Shown here: piece after piece, positions 7,895 through 15,409 of the stretch
Numbering within the stretch: the first letter of the stretch is position 1
How the letters are laid out: each line of letters opens with the position of its first letter
Source: Pelotomaculum sp. UBA3102
Lineage (GTDB): Bacteria > Bacillota > Desulfotomaculia > Desulfotomaculales > Pelotomaculaceae
DNA: 23,867 bases
Direction of reading: 5' to 3'
NCBI GenBank assembly: GCA_002365865.1
Contig: DFAQ01000071.1
Coordinates: 1,410-25,276 of the forward strand
The notes under the pieces: model-generated
Seen by the model: the letters and a program-made list of their open reading frames with translations, nothing else
What the model was told of the DNA's origin: nothing
Database searches by the model: none
Translations under genes and position numbers: made by a program

Positions 7895-8653
7895 ATGTTT
7901 AATAAAAAAATAACGTTGACACTATTTATTTATCTAACCCTGTTGTTATTAATTGTTCCTGACAGGGCATACGCGATGCATATTATGGAAGGTTTTTTGT
8001 CGCCCGGCTGGTGCGGGTTGTGGTATTTATTAACGCTGCCGTTTTTTATTTTGGGGCTTGTTGCTATTAAAAAAACCGTAACTAACGATCCTAAATTAAA
8101 AATGTTGTTGGTTTTTGCCGGTGCCTTTGCATTTACTTTGTCCGCGCTCAAGATACCATCAGTAACGGGAAGCTGTTCCCATCCGACGGGGGTTGGACTG
8201 GGCGCTATCCTCTTCGGGCCGGCGGTAATGGCGGTATTGGGGAGTATTGTGCTGTTGTTTCAGGCATTGTTATTGGCTCATGGCGGTATTACCACCCTGG
8301 GCGCCAATGCTTTTTCCATGGCTGTAGCCGGCCCTTTCGTGGCATACGGAGTATATAAAATTTGCCGCCTCCTGGGCGCTAAACTGTGGCTGGCTGTATT
8401 TCTGGGAGCTGTCCTTGGTGATTTAGCCACGTATCTTACTACCTCATTGCAACTGTCCCTGGCTTTTCCCGATGCGGCCGGAGGGGTGGCGGCATCGTTT
8501 GCTAAGTTCGCTTCCATCTTTGCCGTTACCCAGTTTCCGCTGGCTGTAAGCGAGGGCTTGTTAACCGTACTCGTGTTTAATTTAATGTCTGTATACAGTA
8601 AAAGCGACTTGATCCAGCTGGAAGTAATACCTGATGAGGTGGGAATAAAATGA
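7895..8653 (+). CDS. cbiM: cobalt ECF transporter substrate-binding component CbiM
   Basis: Integral membrane, cobalt-binding S component of the CbiMNQO importer. The product (252 residues from ATG 7895) has an apparent cleavable signal segment (1-27, ending AYA) directly before [12 protein letters not shown] (28 on). Cleavage there would expose Met-His at the new N-terminus, where the family binds Co(II). Another metal-site region, SCSHPTG, follows mid-protein, with about six further hydrophobic helices and the conserved [13 protein letters not shown] loop. AAGAGGTG lies six bases before ATG 7895, which I prefer to the in-frame GTG at 7886 that overlaps that site. First gene after the riboswitch; its stop overlaps the cbiN start (ATGA). 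Confidence 0.95.
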   Translation: MFNKKITLTLFIYLTLLLLIVPDRAYAMHIMEGFLSPGWCGLWYLLTLPFFILGLVAIKKTVTNDPKLKMLLVFAGAFAFTLSALKIPSVTGSCSHPTGVGLGAILFGPAVMAVLGSIVLLFQALLLAHGGITTLGANAFSMAVAGPFVAYGVYKICRLLGAKLWLAVFLGAVLGDLATYLTTSLQLSLAFPDAAGGVAASFAKFASIFAVTQFPLAVSEGLLTVLVFNLMSVYSKSDLIQLEVIPDEVGIK

Positions 8654-8940
8654 ATAAAAAAATAATGGTGAATGTATTGTTATTGATTTTAACCGTAACA
8701 CTGGCTGTATTCCCGCTGGTATATGCCAGGGACGCCGATTTTGGCGGGGCCGACGGTAAGGCGGAAGAGGTTATAGCAGAAATTAACTCCCAATACCGGC
8801 CTTGGTTTTCCCCTATTTGGGAACCGCCCAGCGGAGAAATCGAAAGTCTTCTTTTTGTATTGCAAGGGGCTGTGGGAACAGGTTTTATCTGTTATTATTT
8901 CGGGTATTTAAAAGGAAAAAAGAAACCGGAGAGAGATTAA
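8650..8940 (+). CDS. cbiN: cobalt transport auxiliary protein CbiN
   Basis: Small accessory membrane subunit that stimulates metal loading of CbiM in the CbiMNQO complex. The 96-residue product has the family layout: an N-terminal helix (about 5-26), an extracytoplasmic loop containing [11 protein letters not shown] and the [21 protein letters not shown] motif split over residues 49-70, and a second helix (about 68-88) ending in a Lys-rich tail. Size and order match known CbiN proteins. It starts inside the cbiM stop codon (ATGA) and is followed three bases later by cbiQ. Confidence 0.95.
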   Translation: MNKKIMVNVLLLILTVTLAVFPLVYARDADFGGADGKAEEVIAEINSQYRPWFSPIWEPPSGEIESLLFVLQGAVGTGFICYYFGYLKGKKKPERD

Positions 8941-8943
8941 AAT

Positions 8944-9723
8944 ATGCTGCTGATAGATTATTATGCTTATAACAATAAGCTTGCAGAGATACACCCCGGT
9001 GAAAAAATGCTCTTTTTTGCCTTAACTTTAACTTTATGCCTCACCTTAACTTCAGCGGCCACGTTGCTGGTTATCTTTCTGTTAATGGGGGGAATGGTGG
9101 TCTTTCTGGCAGACGTGCCCTGGCGCGTATATTTAAAGCTGATGCTGCTGCCCGGTTCGTTTTTAATTGTAGGCGTGGGCGCACTGGCTGTTTCCATAAC
9201 TTTTGAAACGCATAATTTTCTTTGGGCCACTCAAATCGGGTCCTGTACTATCGGCATAACCCGCCAGGGTTTAAATGACGCAGCGAATGTGTTTTTACGC
9301 TCGCTGGCTTCTGTATCCTGTTTATATTTTCTGACTCTGACCACACCGGTGACGGATATTGTATTGTTACTGAATAAATTGCGCGTACCTGCTTTGGTTA
9401 TTGAACTGTTAACTCTTATCTACCGCTTTATTCTCATTCTGTTGGAGGTAAGCAGGCAAATATATCTGGCCCAGGATTTGCGTATAGGTTACAGGAATTT
9501 ACGGACCGGGTTGACTTCCCTGGGCAAATTGATTTTATCCGTTTTTATTAAGTCCTACCGGCAATCACTGGCTATGTATGATGCTTTGGTTTCGCGTTGC
9601 TACGCGGGAAAGCTGCATGTTTTGGAAGATCGCCGCCAATGGTCCTGGCGCAACATCTTGCTGATATTTTTAATCGACGGCGCGTTGGTTTTAAGCTCAC
9701 TTTATGCCGGAGGCTTAGCATGA
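8944..9723 (+). CDS. cbiQ: cobalt ECF transporter membrane coupling protein CbiQ
   Basis: T component (EcfT family) of the cobalt importer, linking CbiM to the ATPase dimer. The 259 residues contain several hydrophobic helices: about 20-60, 64-90, 115-135 and 145-165, plus a C-terminal helix. A cytoplasmic section bears the coupling-helix motif ALVSRCYAGKLHV near residues 215-227, which corresponds to the A-R-G-type signature that contacts the ATPase. The length is normal. Its stop overlaps the start of the CbiO-CbiD gene (ATGA at 9720-9723). Confidence 0.93.
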   Translation: MLLIDYYAYNNKLAEIHPGEKMLFFALTLTLCLTLTSAATLLVIFLLMGGMVVFLADVPWRVYLKLMLLPGSFLIVGVGALAVSITFETHNFLWATQIGSCTIGITRQGLNDAANVFLRSLASVSCLYFLTLTTPVTDIVLLLNKLRVPALVIELLTLIYRFILILLEVSRQIYLAQDLRIGYRNLRTGLTSLGKLILSVFIKSYRQSLAMYDALVSRCYAGKLHVLEDRRQWSWRNILLIFLIDGALVLSSLYAGGLA

Positions 9724-11693
9724 CCAAACCGATTATCGCCGCCAGACAAGTGGTTTATGCTTATCCTGACGGGACCAAAGCCTTAAATGATCTGTCCCTG
9801 GAAATAAGCAAGGGGCAAAAAATTGCCCTGCTAGGTGCCAATGGAGCCGGCAAATCAACGCTTTTACTGCATTTTAACGGGATTTTACGCCCCCAGCGGG
9901 GAAAAATTTTGTTTTGCGGCAAGGAATTGCATTACCGGTCCCGTTCCCTCCTTGAGTTACGCAAGAATGTGGGCCTGGTTTTTCAAGATCCCGATATTCA
10001 GCTATTTTCTGCCAGCGTCTTGCAGGATGTGGCTTTTGGCCCGCTGAATATCGGTTGGACCAGGGAAGTAGCGCTGGCGAAAGCCAAAGCAGCCATGCGG
10101 GAAACTCAAGTGGCAGACCTGGAAAAAAAACCGACCCATTTTTTAAGTTACGGCCAGAAGAAAAGGGTGGCCATTGCCGGGGTGCTGGCCATGGAACCGC
10201 AGGTGGTTATTGTTGATGAACCGACCGCCGGCCTTGATCCCAAGATAGCTCATCAGATTATGAACCTGTTATATAAATTAAGCGCACAGGGAAAAACTTT
10301 GATTATTTCCACCCACGACGTGGATTTAGCTTACAGCTGGGCCGATCATGTTTTTTTAATCTGCCGGGGACAAATAATCGGGCGGGGAAAGCCCCGGAAA
10401 GTTTTCTTGCGGCCGGAACTGTTGGCGCAGTGTGATTTAAAAAGCCCTTGGATCGTAGAGGTATACCGGCAACTGGTTAAGAGCGGCGTTTTCAATGAAG
10501 CTACCCCCGTGCCCGGCAGTAAAACCGAACTATTAGACTTAATCGGCGCTGTCTCGAAAAGTAATAAAAGTATGCCATGCGAAAAAAACGGGCGGTACTG
10601 GCGTAAAGGATACACTACCGGTTCGTGTGCCGCGGCGGCGGCGAAAGGAGCCGCCGTCATGCTGGCCGGCGAGAAGGTCTGTGACCGGGTTTCCCTTCGG
10701 ACTCCCTCCGGAACGGAACTCAGCCTGGACCTGCATGACCAGGAATTAAGCTTTGGTTCCGGCAGTTGCAGCGTCATTAAGGATGCCGGTGACGACCCCG
10801 ATGTAACCAACGGGATCAAAGTATTTGCCCAGGTTTCCTGGAAGAAAACCGGTGGTATTGAGGTTGCGGCAGGCGAAGGAATAGGTGTGGTCAGCAAGCC
10901 GGGCCTGGCCGTTGAGGTGGGAATGCCTGCAATTAACCCGGTCCCCAGGCAGATGATTATCGATGAGGTTGCTTCAGTAATACCGCCGGGAAAAGGTGCG
11001 CGGGTCGAGATTTGGATTCCGGGGGGAGCAAAACTGGCCCAAAGAACGCTCAATCCCCAGCTGGGCATTAAAGAGGGAATTTCTATTTTGGGCACCACGG
11101 GCATAGTGGAGCCTATGTCCGAAGAGGCGTTCAAAAATTCCCTGGTTCCCCAAATTAAAATGGCATTGGCCCAGGGGGAAGATGTTCTGGTGTTTACTCC
11201 CGGCCGGATAGGGCAAAAACAGGCTCTGGCTTTAGGGATTCCGGAGACGGCTACGGTGCAGATGAGCAATTTTGTAGGTTTCATGCTGGAGCAGGCCGTC
11301 GTGTTGGGAGTAAAAAAAGTGCTTTTACTCGGTCATTTGGGCAAATTGGCCAAAGTAGCCGCCGGGGTGTTTCATACTCACAGTAAAATTGCCGATGTCC
11401 GGTTGGAGTCGTTAATTACCGAGGCGGCGCTGGACGGCGCCGACCGGCAGGTAATCGCGCGACTTTTCCGGTGTGTTACTGCGGAAGAAGCCGTCGCCCT
11501 GTTGAGGGAAATGAACCTGGAACATCTATTCCGGCGTTTGGCCGCCAGAGCGTCAGAAAGAGCGCAGCGGCGCGTTCAGGGGCAGCTGACGGTGGGAACG
11601 GTTTTACTTGCGCTACGAGGAGATGTTATCGGGTTTGATGAGCGGGCATTGAAAATTGGGAGGGAAAAGCAATGGTTTACCCAATTAAAGTAG
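9720..11693 (+). CDS. CbiO-CbiD fusion: cobalt importer ATPase plus cobalt-precorrin-5B C1-methyltransferase
   Basis: One uninterrupted frame of 657 residues joins two enzymes. Residues 1 to about 276 are CbiO, the ATPase of the cobalt importer: Walker A GANGAGKST (39-47), Q-loop Gln89, signature LSYGQKKR (142-149), Walker B VVIVDEPTAGLD (162-173) and His199. After a short Ser/Lys linker, about 291-657 are CbiD, which methylates C1 of the corrin ring with S-adenosylmethionine: YTTGSCAAAAAKG (298-310), GDDPDVTNG (357-365), GEGIGVVSKPGLAVEVGMPA (385-404), GTTGIVEPMS (458-467) and LLGHLGKLAKVAAG (536-549). ATG 9720 overlaps the cbiQ stop; the frame is open to 9597, but that part lies inside cbiQ. 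The only candidate separate CbiD start, ATG 10572, has no Shine-Dalgarno site. Both halves look full length and catalytically complete. Confidence 0.93.
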   Translation: MTKPIIAARQVVYAYPDGTKALNDLSLEISKGQKIALLGANGAGKSTLLLHFNGILRPQRGKILFCGKELHYRSRSLLELRKNVGLVFQDPDIQLFSASVLQDVAFGPLNIGWTREVALAKAKAAMRETQVADLEKKPTHFLSYGQKKRVAIAGVLAMEPQVVIVDEPTAGLDPKIAHQIMNLLYKLSAQGKTLIISTHDVDLAYSWADHVFLICRGQIIGRGKPRKVFLRPELLAQCDLKSPWIVEVYRQLVKSGVFNEATPVPGSKTELLDLIGAVSKSNKSMPCEKNGRYWRKGYTTGSCAAAAAKGAAVMLAGEKVCDRVSLRTPSGTELSLDLHDQELSFGSGSCSVIKDAGDDPDVTNGIKVFAQVSWKKTGGIEVAAGEGIGVVSKPGLAVEVGMPAINPVPRQMIIDEVASVIPPGKGARVEIWIPGGAKLAQRTLNPQLGIKEGISILGTTGIVEPMSEEAFKNSLVPQIKMALAQGEDVLVFTPGRIGQKQALALGIPETATVQMSNFVGFMLEQAVVLGVKKVLLLGHLGKLAKVAAGVFHTHSKIADVRLESLITEAALDGADRQVIARLFRCVTAEEAVALLREMNLEHLFRRLAARASERAQRRVQGQLTVGTVLLALRGDVIGFDERALKIGREKQWFTQLK

Positions 11694-12295
11694 TCGGTAT
11701 CGGACCCGGGCACGAGGATTACTTGCTGCCCGTTGCCCGCAAAGCTGTCCAGGAGTCCGATTGTCTCATCGGTGCTAAAAGAGCCCTGGAGTTGTTTGCC
11801 CACCTGGGTAAACCGGCTTACCCGGTCGATAAAAATATTGCTCGGCTGGTGCCGCAATTAAAAAATTTACGGCAAAAGTACCGGGTGGCGGTGCTGGTCA
11901 GCGGTGACCCGGGTTTCTACAGTTTACTGGCTTTTTTAAAAAAGCACTTTTCCAATGCGGATCTGGAGGTTGTCCCCGGTATCAGCTCCGTTCAGTTGGC
12001 CTTCGCCAGGATCAAGGAAACCTGGCAGGATGCCCGTTTTACCAGCGTTCACGGGCGAACCCTGGAAAAGCTGCTGGAGGAAATTAGACCGGGGCAAACG
12101 GTCGCCGTCCTTACCGGCGGCAAAAACACCCCCGGGGCGGTGGCCCGGTTTTTAGCCGGAAAAGTTCCGGGGGATCCGCGTGTTTTTTTGTGTGCCGGCC
12201 TGTCCGGGCCTGGAGAGACGATCATCGAAACCAGGCTGTCCCGGGTGGATCAGGAACTGCAAAACAGTGTCATGGTGATTACTTATGAAGCATAG
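11672..12295 (+). CDS. cbiE: cobalt-precorrin-7 C5-methyltransferase CbiE
   Basis: SAM-dependent tetrapyrrole methylase adding the C5 methyl group late in the anaerobic corrin pathway, working with CbiT. The 207 residues carry the TP-methylase fold markers GIGPGHEDYL (9-18), VSGDPGFYS (76-84), VPGISSVQLA (101-110) and a LTGGKNTPG segment. The gene overlaps the CbiD-encoding end by 22 bases, and GGGAGGG is placed about eight bases before its ATG inside that gene. It is separate from cbiT here, unlike the fused CobL of aerobic organisms, and its last 11 bases overlap cbiT. Confidence 0.92.
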   Translation: MVYPIKVVGIGPGHEDYLLPVARKAVQESDCLIGAKRALELFAHLGKPAYPVDKNIARLVPQLKNLRQKYRVAVLVSGDPGFYSLLAFLKKHFSNADLEVVPGISSVQLAFARIKETWQDARFTSVHGRTLEKLLEEIRPGQTVAVLTGGKNTPGAVARFLAGKVPGDPRVFLCAGLSGPGETIIETRLSRVDQELQNSVMVITYEA

Positions 12296-12875
12296 ACCGT
12301 TTCCGCATGGTATCCCTGATGAATGCTTCACCCGCGGTAAAGTGCCTATGACCGGCGCGGAAGTTCGGGCGGTCAGTCTCAGTAAACTGGCGTTAAACGT
12401 GGATAGTATTGTCTACGATATCGGGGCGGGCACCGGTTCGGTTACCGTGGAGGCGGCGTTGACTGCCGGTGCGGGCATGGTATACGCGATCGAACGGAAA
12501 CCGGCCGCCCAGGCATTGATCCGGGAGAATATAAAAAAGTTCGGCATCGCCAATTCCCGGTTGGTGACAGGTGAAGCGCCAGGCTGCCTGTCACCTTTAC
12601 CCGCTCCCGACCGGGTTTTTATCGGCGGCAGCGGTGGAAACCTACGCGAAATAATTGAGTTTATTGATCACCGGTTGGATAAACGGGGCAGAGTGGTTAT
12701 GAATGCGGTTACTGTGGAATCAGTATATAACGGAATTTTACTGTTGGAGGAAAAAGGCTACCAGGTGGGGGCGGTCAACGTATCCTGCAGCAGGTTGAGA
12801 AAGACCGGTGAATTTCACATGTGGCAGGCCGGGAGCCCCGTGACCGTTATTTGGGGCGTCAAGGAGGATGAATAG
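12285..12875 (+). CDS. cbiT: cobalt-precorrin-6B C15-methyltransferase (decarboxylating) CbiT
   Basis: Class I SAM methyltransferase that methylates C15 and removes the C12 acetate carboxyl. The 196 residues show the CbiT entry motif HGIPDECFTRGKVPMT (8-23), the SAM-binding DIGAGTGSVT (45-54), the acidic AIERKPAA (69-76) and VFIGGSGGNL (111-120), all at normal spacing. It overlaps cbiE by 11 bases and ends directly against the cbiL ATG; the AAGGAGG inside its last codons serves cbiL. A perfect 9-bp inverted repeat sits in its coding sequence at 12563-12595 without breaking the protein. Confidence 0.93.
   Translation: MKHRPFPHGIPDECFTRGKVPMTGAEVRAVSLSKLALNVDSIVYDIGAGTGSVTVEAALTAGAGMVYAIERKPAAQALIRENIKKFGIANSRLVTGEAPGCLSPLPAPDRVFIGGSGGNLREIIEFIDHRLDKRGRVVMNAVTVESVYNGILLLEEKGYQVGAVNVSCSRLRKTGEFHMWQAGSPVTVIWGVKEDE
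12563..12595. repeat. 9-bp perfect inverted repeat inside cbiT
   Basis: GGTGACAGG (12563-12571) and CCTGTCACC (12587-12595) are exact reverse complements around a 15-base centre, which itself contains AGC/GCT pairing. The element encodes about residues 93-104 of CbiT (VTGEAPGCLSPL) without an apparent insertion relative to the family. The stem is unusually GC-rich and perfect for a coding region. Confidence 0.6.
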
Positions 12876-13577
12876 ATGGCGGTATTATATGCGCTCGGGG
12901 TCGGACCCGGCGATCCGGAGCTGCTTACCCTCAAAGCCCACCGGATATTGCAGGAGGCGGCAACCATTTATGTCCCCAAGTCCGGGCCTGATAATCGCAG
13001 CTTGGCGCTGGAAGTTGTCCGGCAGTACCTACCCGCCGGCAGCCGGGTAGAGTTCCTTCATATGCCCATGATCGCGCCCGGGGCGGAACTTGAGCGGCGC
13101 TGGGAGGAAGCGGCCCGGCAGGTGCTGGACGGCCTGGAACTGGGAGATGCCGCTTTTTTGACGCTGGGCGACCCTCTGACGTACAGCACGGCTGCTTACC
13201 TGGTGGAAACGGTGCGGCGCTTAAAATCGAAAACTGAGATCAGTTTTGTGCCCGGTATCACTTCTTACCACGCTGCCGCCTCCCGGGTGGGACGGCCCCT
13301 GGTGGAAGGAAACGAAACCTTGGTGGTTATACCGTCAATTGGCGCGGCCGAATACTTGCGGCAGGTGTTGTCCTGCCACGATAATTGTGTTTTATTAAAG
13401 GTTTCCCGGGCTTTTGATACCGCTTTGCAGGTGCTGGAAGAGTTGGGTTTAAAGGAAAACGCGGTTTTTGTCAGCCGTTGCGGCACCGGCCGGGAGGTAG
13501 TCACCAGGGACCTGGACGGATTGAAGGGTGAAAAAATAGATTACTTGTCGTTGATCATCGTCAAGGGGAGGAAATAA
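12876..13577 (+). CDS. cbiL: cobalt-precorrin-2 C20-methyltransferase CbiL
   Basis: TP-methylase that methylates C20 of cobalt-factor/cobalt-precorrin II, the first methylation after cobalt insertion. The 233 residues contain GVGPGDPELLTLKA (8-21), the substrate-loop PKSGPDNRSLA, LGDPLTYST (97-105), FVPGITSYHAAA (124-135) and a final DYLSLIIVKG segment, all typical of CbiL/CobI. The length is as expected. Its ATG abuts the cbiT stop with AAGGAGG about nine bases upstream; cbiF begins three bases after its stop. Confidence 0.94.
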   Translation: MAVLYALGVGPGDPELLTLKAHRILQEAATIYVPKSGPDNRSLALEVVRQYLPAGSRVEFLHMPMIAPGAELERRWEEAARQVLDGLELGDAAFLTLGDPLTYSTAAYLVETVRRLKSKTEISFVPGITSYHAAASRVGRPLVEGNETLVVIPSIGAAEYLRQVLSCHDNCVLLKVSRAFDTALQVLEELGLKENAVFVSRCGTGREVVTRDLDGLKGEKIDYLSLIIVKGRK

Positions 13578-13580
13578 CCA

Positions 13581-14351
13581 GTGAAGGTTTACATTATCGG
13601 CGCTGGTCCCGGCGACCCGGATTTAATTACTTTAAAAGCGGCCAAGGCGCTGCAAAAGGCGGAGATAATTATTTATACCGGCTCACTGGTGAACCGGGAG
13701 GTTATAAAAAAGTTCGGCCGGCCAGAGGCAGAAGTTTACGACAGTGCGGGAATGACCCTGGAGGAAGTTTTGGCCGTAATCAAAAAAGCAGCTGTGGAAA
13801 ATAAGATTGTGGCCCGGGTACATACCGGAGACCCCTGCCTGTACGGGGCCGTGCAGGAGCAAATGGACGCCCTGGACCGGCTGGGAATTAATTATGAAGT
13901 CATCCCGGGGGTGAGTTCTTTTCTGGCGGCGGCAGCTGGCTTAAAGCGGGAATATACCCTTCCCGGTGTCAGTCAGACGGTTATCCTCACGCGGATAGAG
14001 GGCCGGACTCGCGTGCCGGGAAAAGAGCAGTTGGCGGATTTGGCCAGGCACCAGGCTACTATGTGCCTGTTTTTGTCGGTGCAGGTAATTGACCAAGTAG
14101 TGGAGCGGCTAAAGGAAGGTTATGCGGAAGATACTCCGGTTGCAGTGGTGCAAAAAGCCTCCTGGCCGGAAGAAAAAATAATTACCGGGACACTGCGGAA
14201 TATCGTTGGAAAGGTTAAAGACGCGGGCATTGATAAAACAGCGCTAATTCTGGTGGGAAATTTTTTGGGCGGTGATTATAAGCGTTCTCGGCTTTATCAC
14301 CCGCGGTTTAGTCATGGCTTTCGCCGGGACTCGGGGGGTGATGCGGAGTGA
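13581..14351 (+). CDS. cbiF: cobalt-precorrin-4 C11-methyltransferase CbiF
   Basis: SAM-dependent TP-methylase transferring a methyl group to C11. The 256 residues show GAGPGDPDLITLKA (7-20), the CbiF/CobM-specific YTGSLVN (32-38) and DSAGMTLEE (54-62), HTGDPCLYGA (81-90), VIPGVSSFLAAAA (107-119) and LTRIEGRTRVP. These distinguish it from the other methylases in the operon. It starts at GTG 13581 with AAGGGGAGG overlapping the end of cbiL, and its stop overlaps the cbiG start (GTGA). The C-terminal tail after LVGNFLGGDYKRSRLYHP is short and unstructured. Confidence 0.95.
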   Translation: MKVYIIGAGPGDPDLITLKAAKALQKAEIIIYTGSLVNREVIKKFGRPEAEVYDSAGMTLEEVLAVIKKAAVENKIVARVHTGDPCLYGAVQEQMDALDRLGINYEVIPGVSSFLAAAAGLKREYTLPGVSQTVILTRIEGRTRVPGKEQLADLARHQATMCLFLSVQVIDQVVERLKEGYAEDTPVAVVQKASWPEEKIITGTLRNIVGKVKDAGIDKTALILVGNFLGGDYKRSRLYHPRFSHGFRRDSGGDAE

Positions 14352-15409
14352 GGTGTGCCGTGGTGGCGCTCACCGGAGGGGGCTGCAGACTGGCGGCAAG
14401 AATTGCGCGTGTTGCTGAGTGCGACATTTACGTTTATCGGGGCAGAAATAATATCTTGCCCCCAGGCAGCATTCGCGAGTTTACCAGTCTTGCTAAACTT
14501 TATTCCGAGATCATACCGGGTTACCGGGTGATCATTATGATCATGGCCCTGGGTATTGTGGTGCGTACCATCAGTCCTCACCTGTCGGGTAAAGATACCG
14601 ATCCGGCTGTACTGGTCATGGATGAAAAGGGTGCGTTTGTAATCAGTGCTGTGTCCGGACACTTGGGGGGAGCCAATTCAGCTGCCGCCGGCTTGGCGGA
14701 AAAACTGGGCGCTACCCCCGTAATCACCACTGCTACGGATGTACAGGGGCTCGCCGCCGTGGATACCGTCGCCCGCGACCTCGGGTGGACGGTAGAACCG
14801 CTTTCCGGGGTGCGTAGAGTCAACGGCGCCCTGGCCAACGGTGAGAAGATTGTACTGGCCACGGACCTTGATTACCTGGTGGGTAAGACTCTGGCCGGGC
14901 AGATGATGTTAAGTTTACATCATCTCAGGCCGTTGGAAGCGGAGATCCCCCTGGTTGTCGTCAGTAGTCGCACCGGCCGGGTTGATCGAAAACCGTGCCT
15001 GTACTTACGGCCCGGCAACCTGTACCTGGGTATCGGATGTAAAAAAGGAACCGGTTTCCGGGATTTGCACCGCGCGGTTGCCGCAGTGATGGATGAAAAT
15101 CGCCTGAGCTGGAAGTCAGTCAACGAGCTGGCCACCTGTACGGTAAAGAAAAGGGAACCGGGGTTGGATAAACTGGCGGGTTGCCTCAATTTACCGTTAA
15201 AATTTTATTCTCCCCGGCAGCTGGCGGATACTATGAAAAAATACGGTTTATCGGGGTCGAATTTCGTAAAAAGCGAGATCGGAGTTGAAGGTGTATGCGA
15301 ACCGGCAGCAATGACGGGCGCCCGGTTACCCCGGCTGGTAGTGGCGAAAAGGATTTTCCCGGGCATAACCGTTGCGGTAGCCGAGGACACATCTTTATTG
15401 TCGGCTTAG
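14348..15409 (+). CDS. cbiG: cobalt-precorrin-5A hydrolase CbiG
   Basis: Opens the delta-lactone of cobalt-precorrin-5A and releases acetaldehyde, preparing the substrate for CbiD. The 353 residues have the N-terminal and central region motifs VRTISPHLSGKDTDPAV (72-88), SGHLGGANSAAA (103-114) and ATDVQGLAAVD, then the C-terminal CbiG domain starting around LGIGCKKGTGFRDL and ending with the usual strand-forming RLVVAKRIFPGITVAVA. The start is GTG 14348, overlapping the cbiF stop. Its final 115 bases overlap the cbiH reading frame in a different phase, which is unusual within this otherwise tidy operon. Confidence 0.93.
   Translation: MRCAVVALTGGGCRLAARIARVAECDIYVYRGRNNILPPGSIREFTSLAKLYSEIIPGYRVIIMIMALGIVVRTISPHLSGKDTDPAVLVMDEKGAFVISAVSGHLGGANSAAAGLAEKLGATPVITTATDVQGLAAVDTVARDLGWTVEPLSGVRRVNGALANGEKIVLATDLDYLVGKTLAGQMMLSLHHLRPLEAEIPLVVVSSRTGRVDRKPCLYLRPGNLYLGIGCKKGTGFRDLHRAVAAVMDENRLSWKSVNELATCTVKKREPGLDKLAGCLNLPLKFYSPRQLADTMKKYGLSGSNFVKSEIGVEGVCEPAAMTGARLPRLVVAKRIFPGITVAVAEDTSLLSA

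Noticed and set aside
9597..9719. Upstream extension of the CbiO-CbiD frame by 41 codons
   Set aside because: This stretch is the end of cbiQ read in another phase. ATG 9720 overlaps the cbiQ stop and gives the normal CbiO N-terminus.
10346..11284. Long minus-strand open frame of 312 codons opposite the CbiO-CbiD gene
   Set aside because: It lies antisense to a clearly conserved coding region, has low-complexity Ser/Pro/Thr composition and no recognisable domain; it mirrors the codon usage of the sense gene.
15340..15409. Programmed -1 frameshift site between cbiG and cbiH
   Set aside because: The geometry would fit a fusion, but no X XXY YYZ heptamer in the cbiG frame was found, so I list only the overlap and not a frameshift signal.
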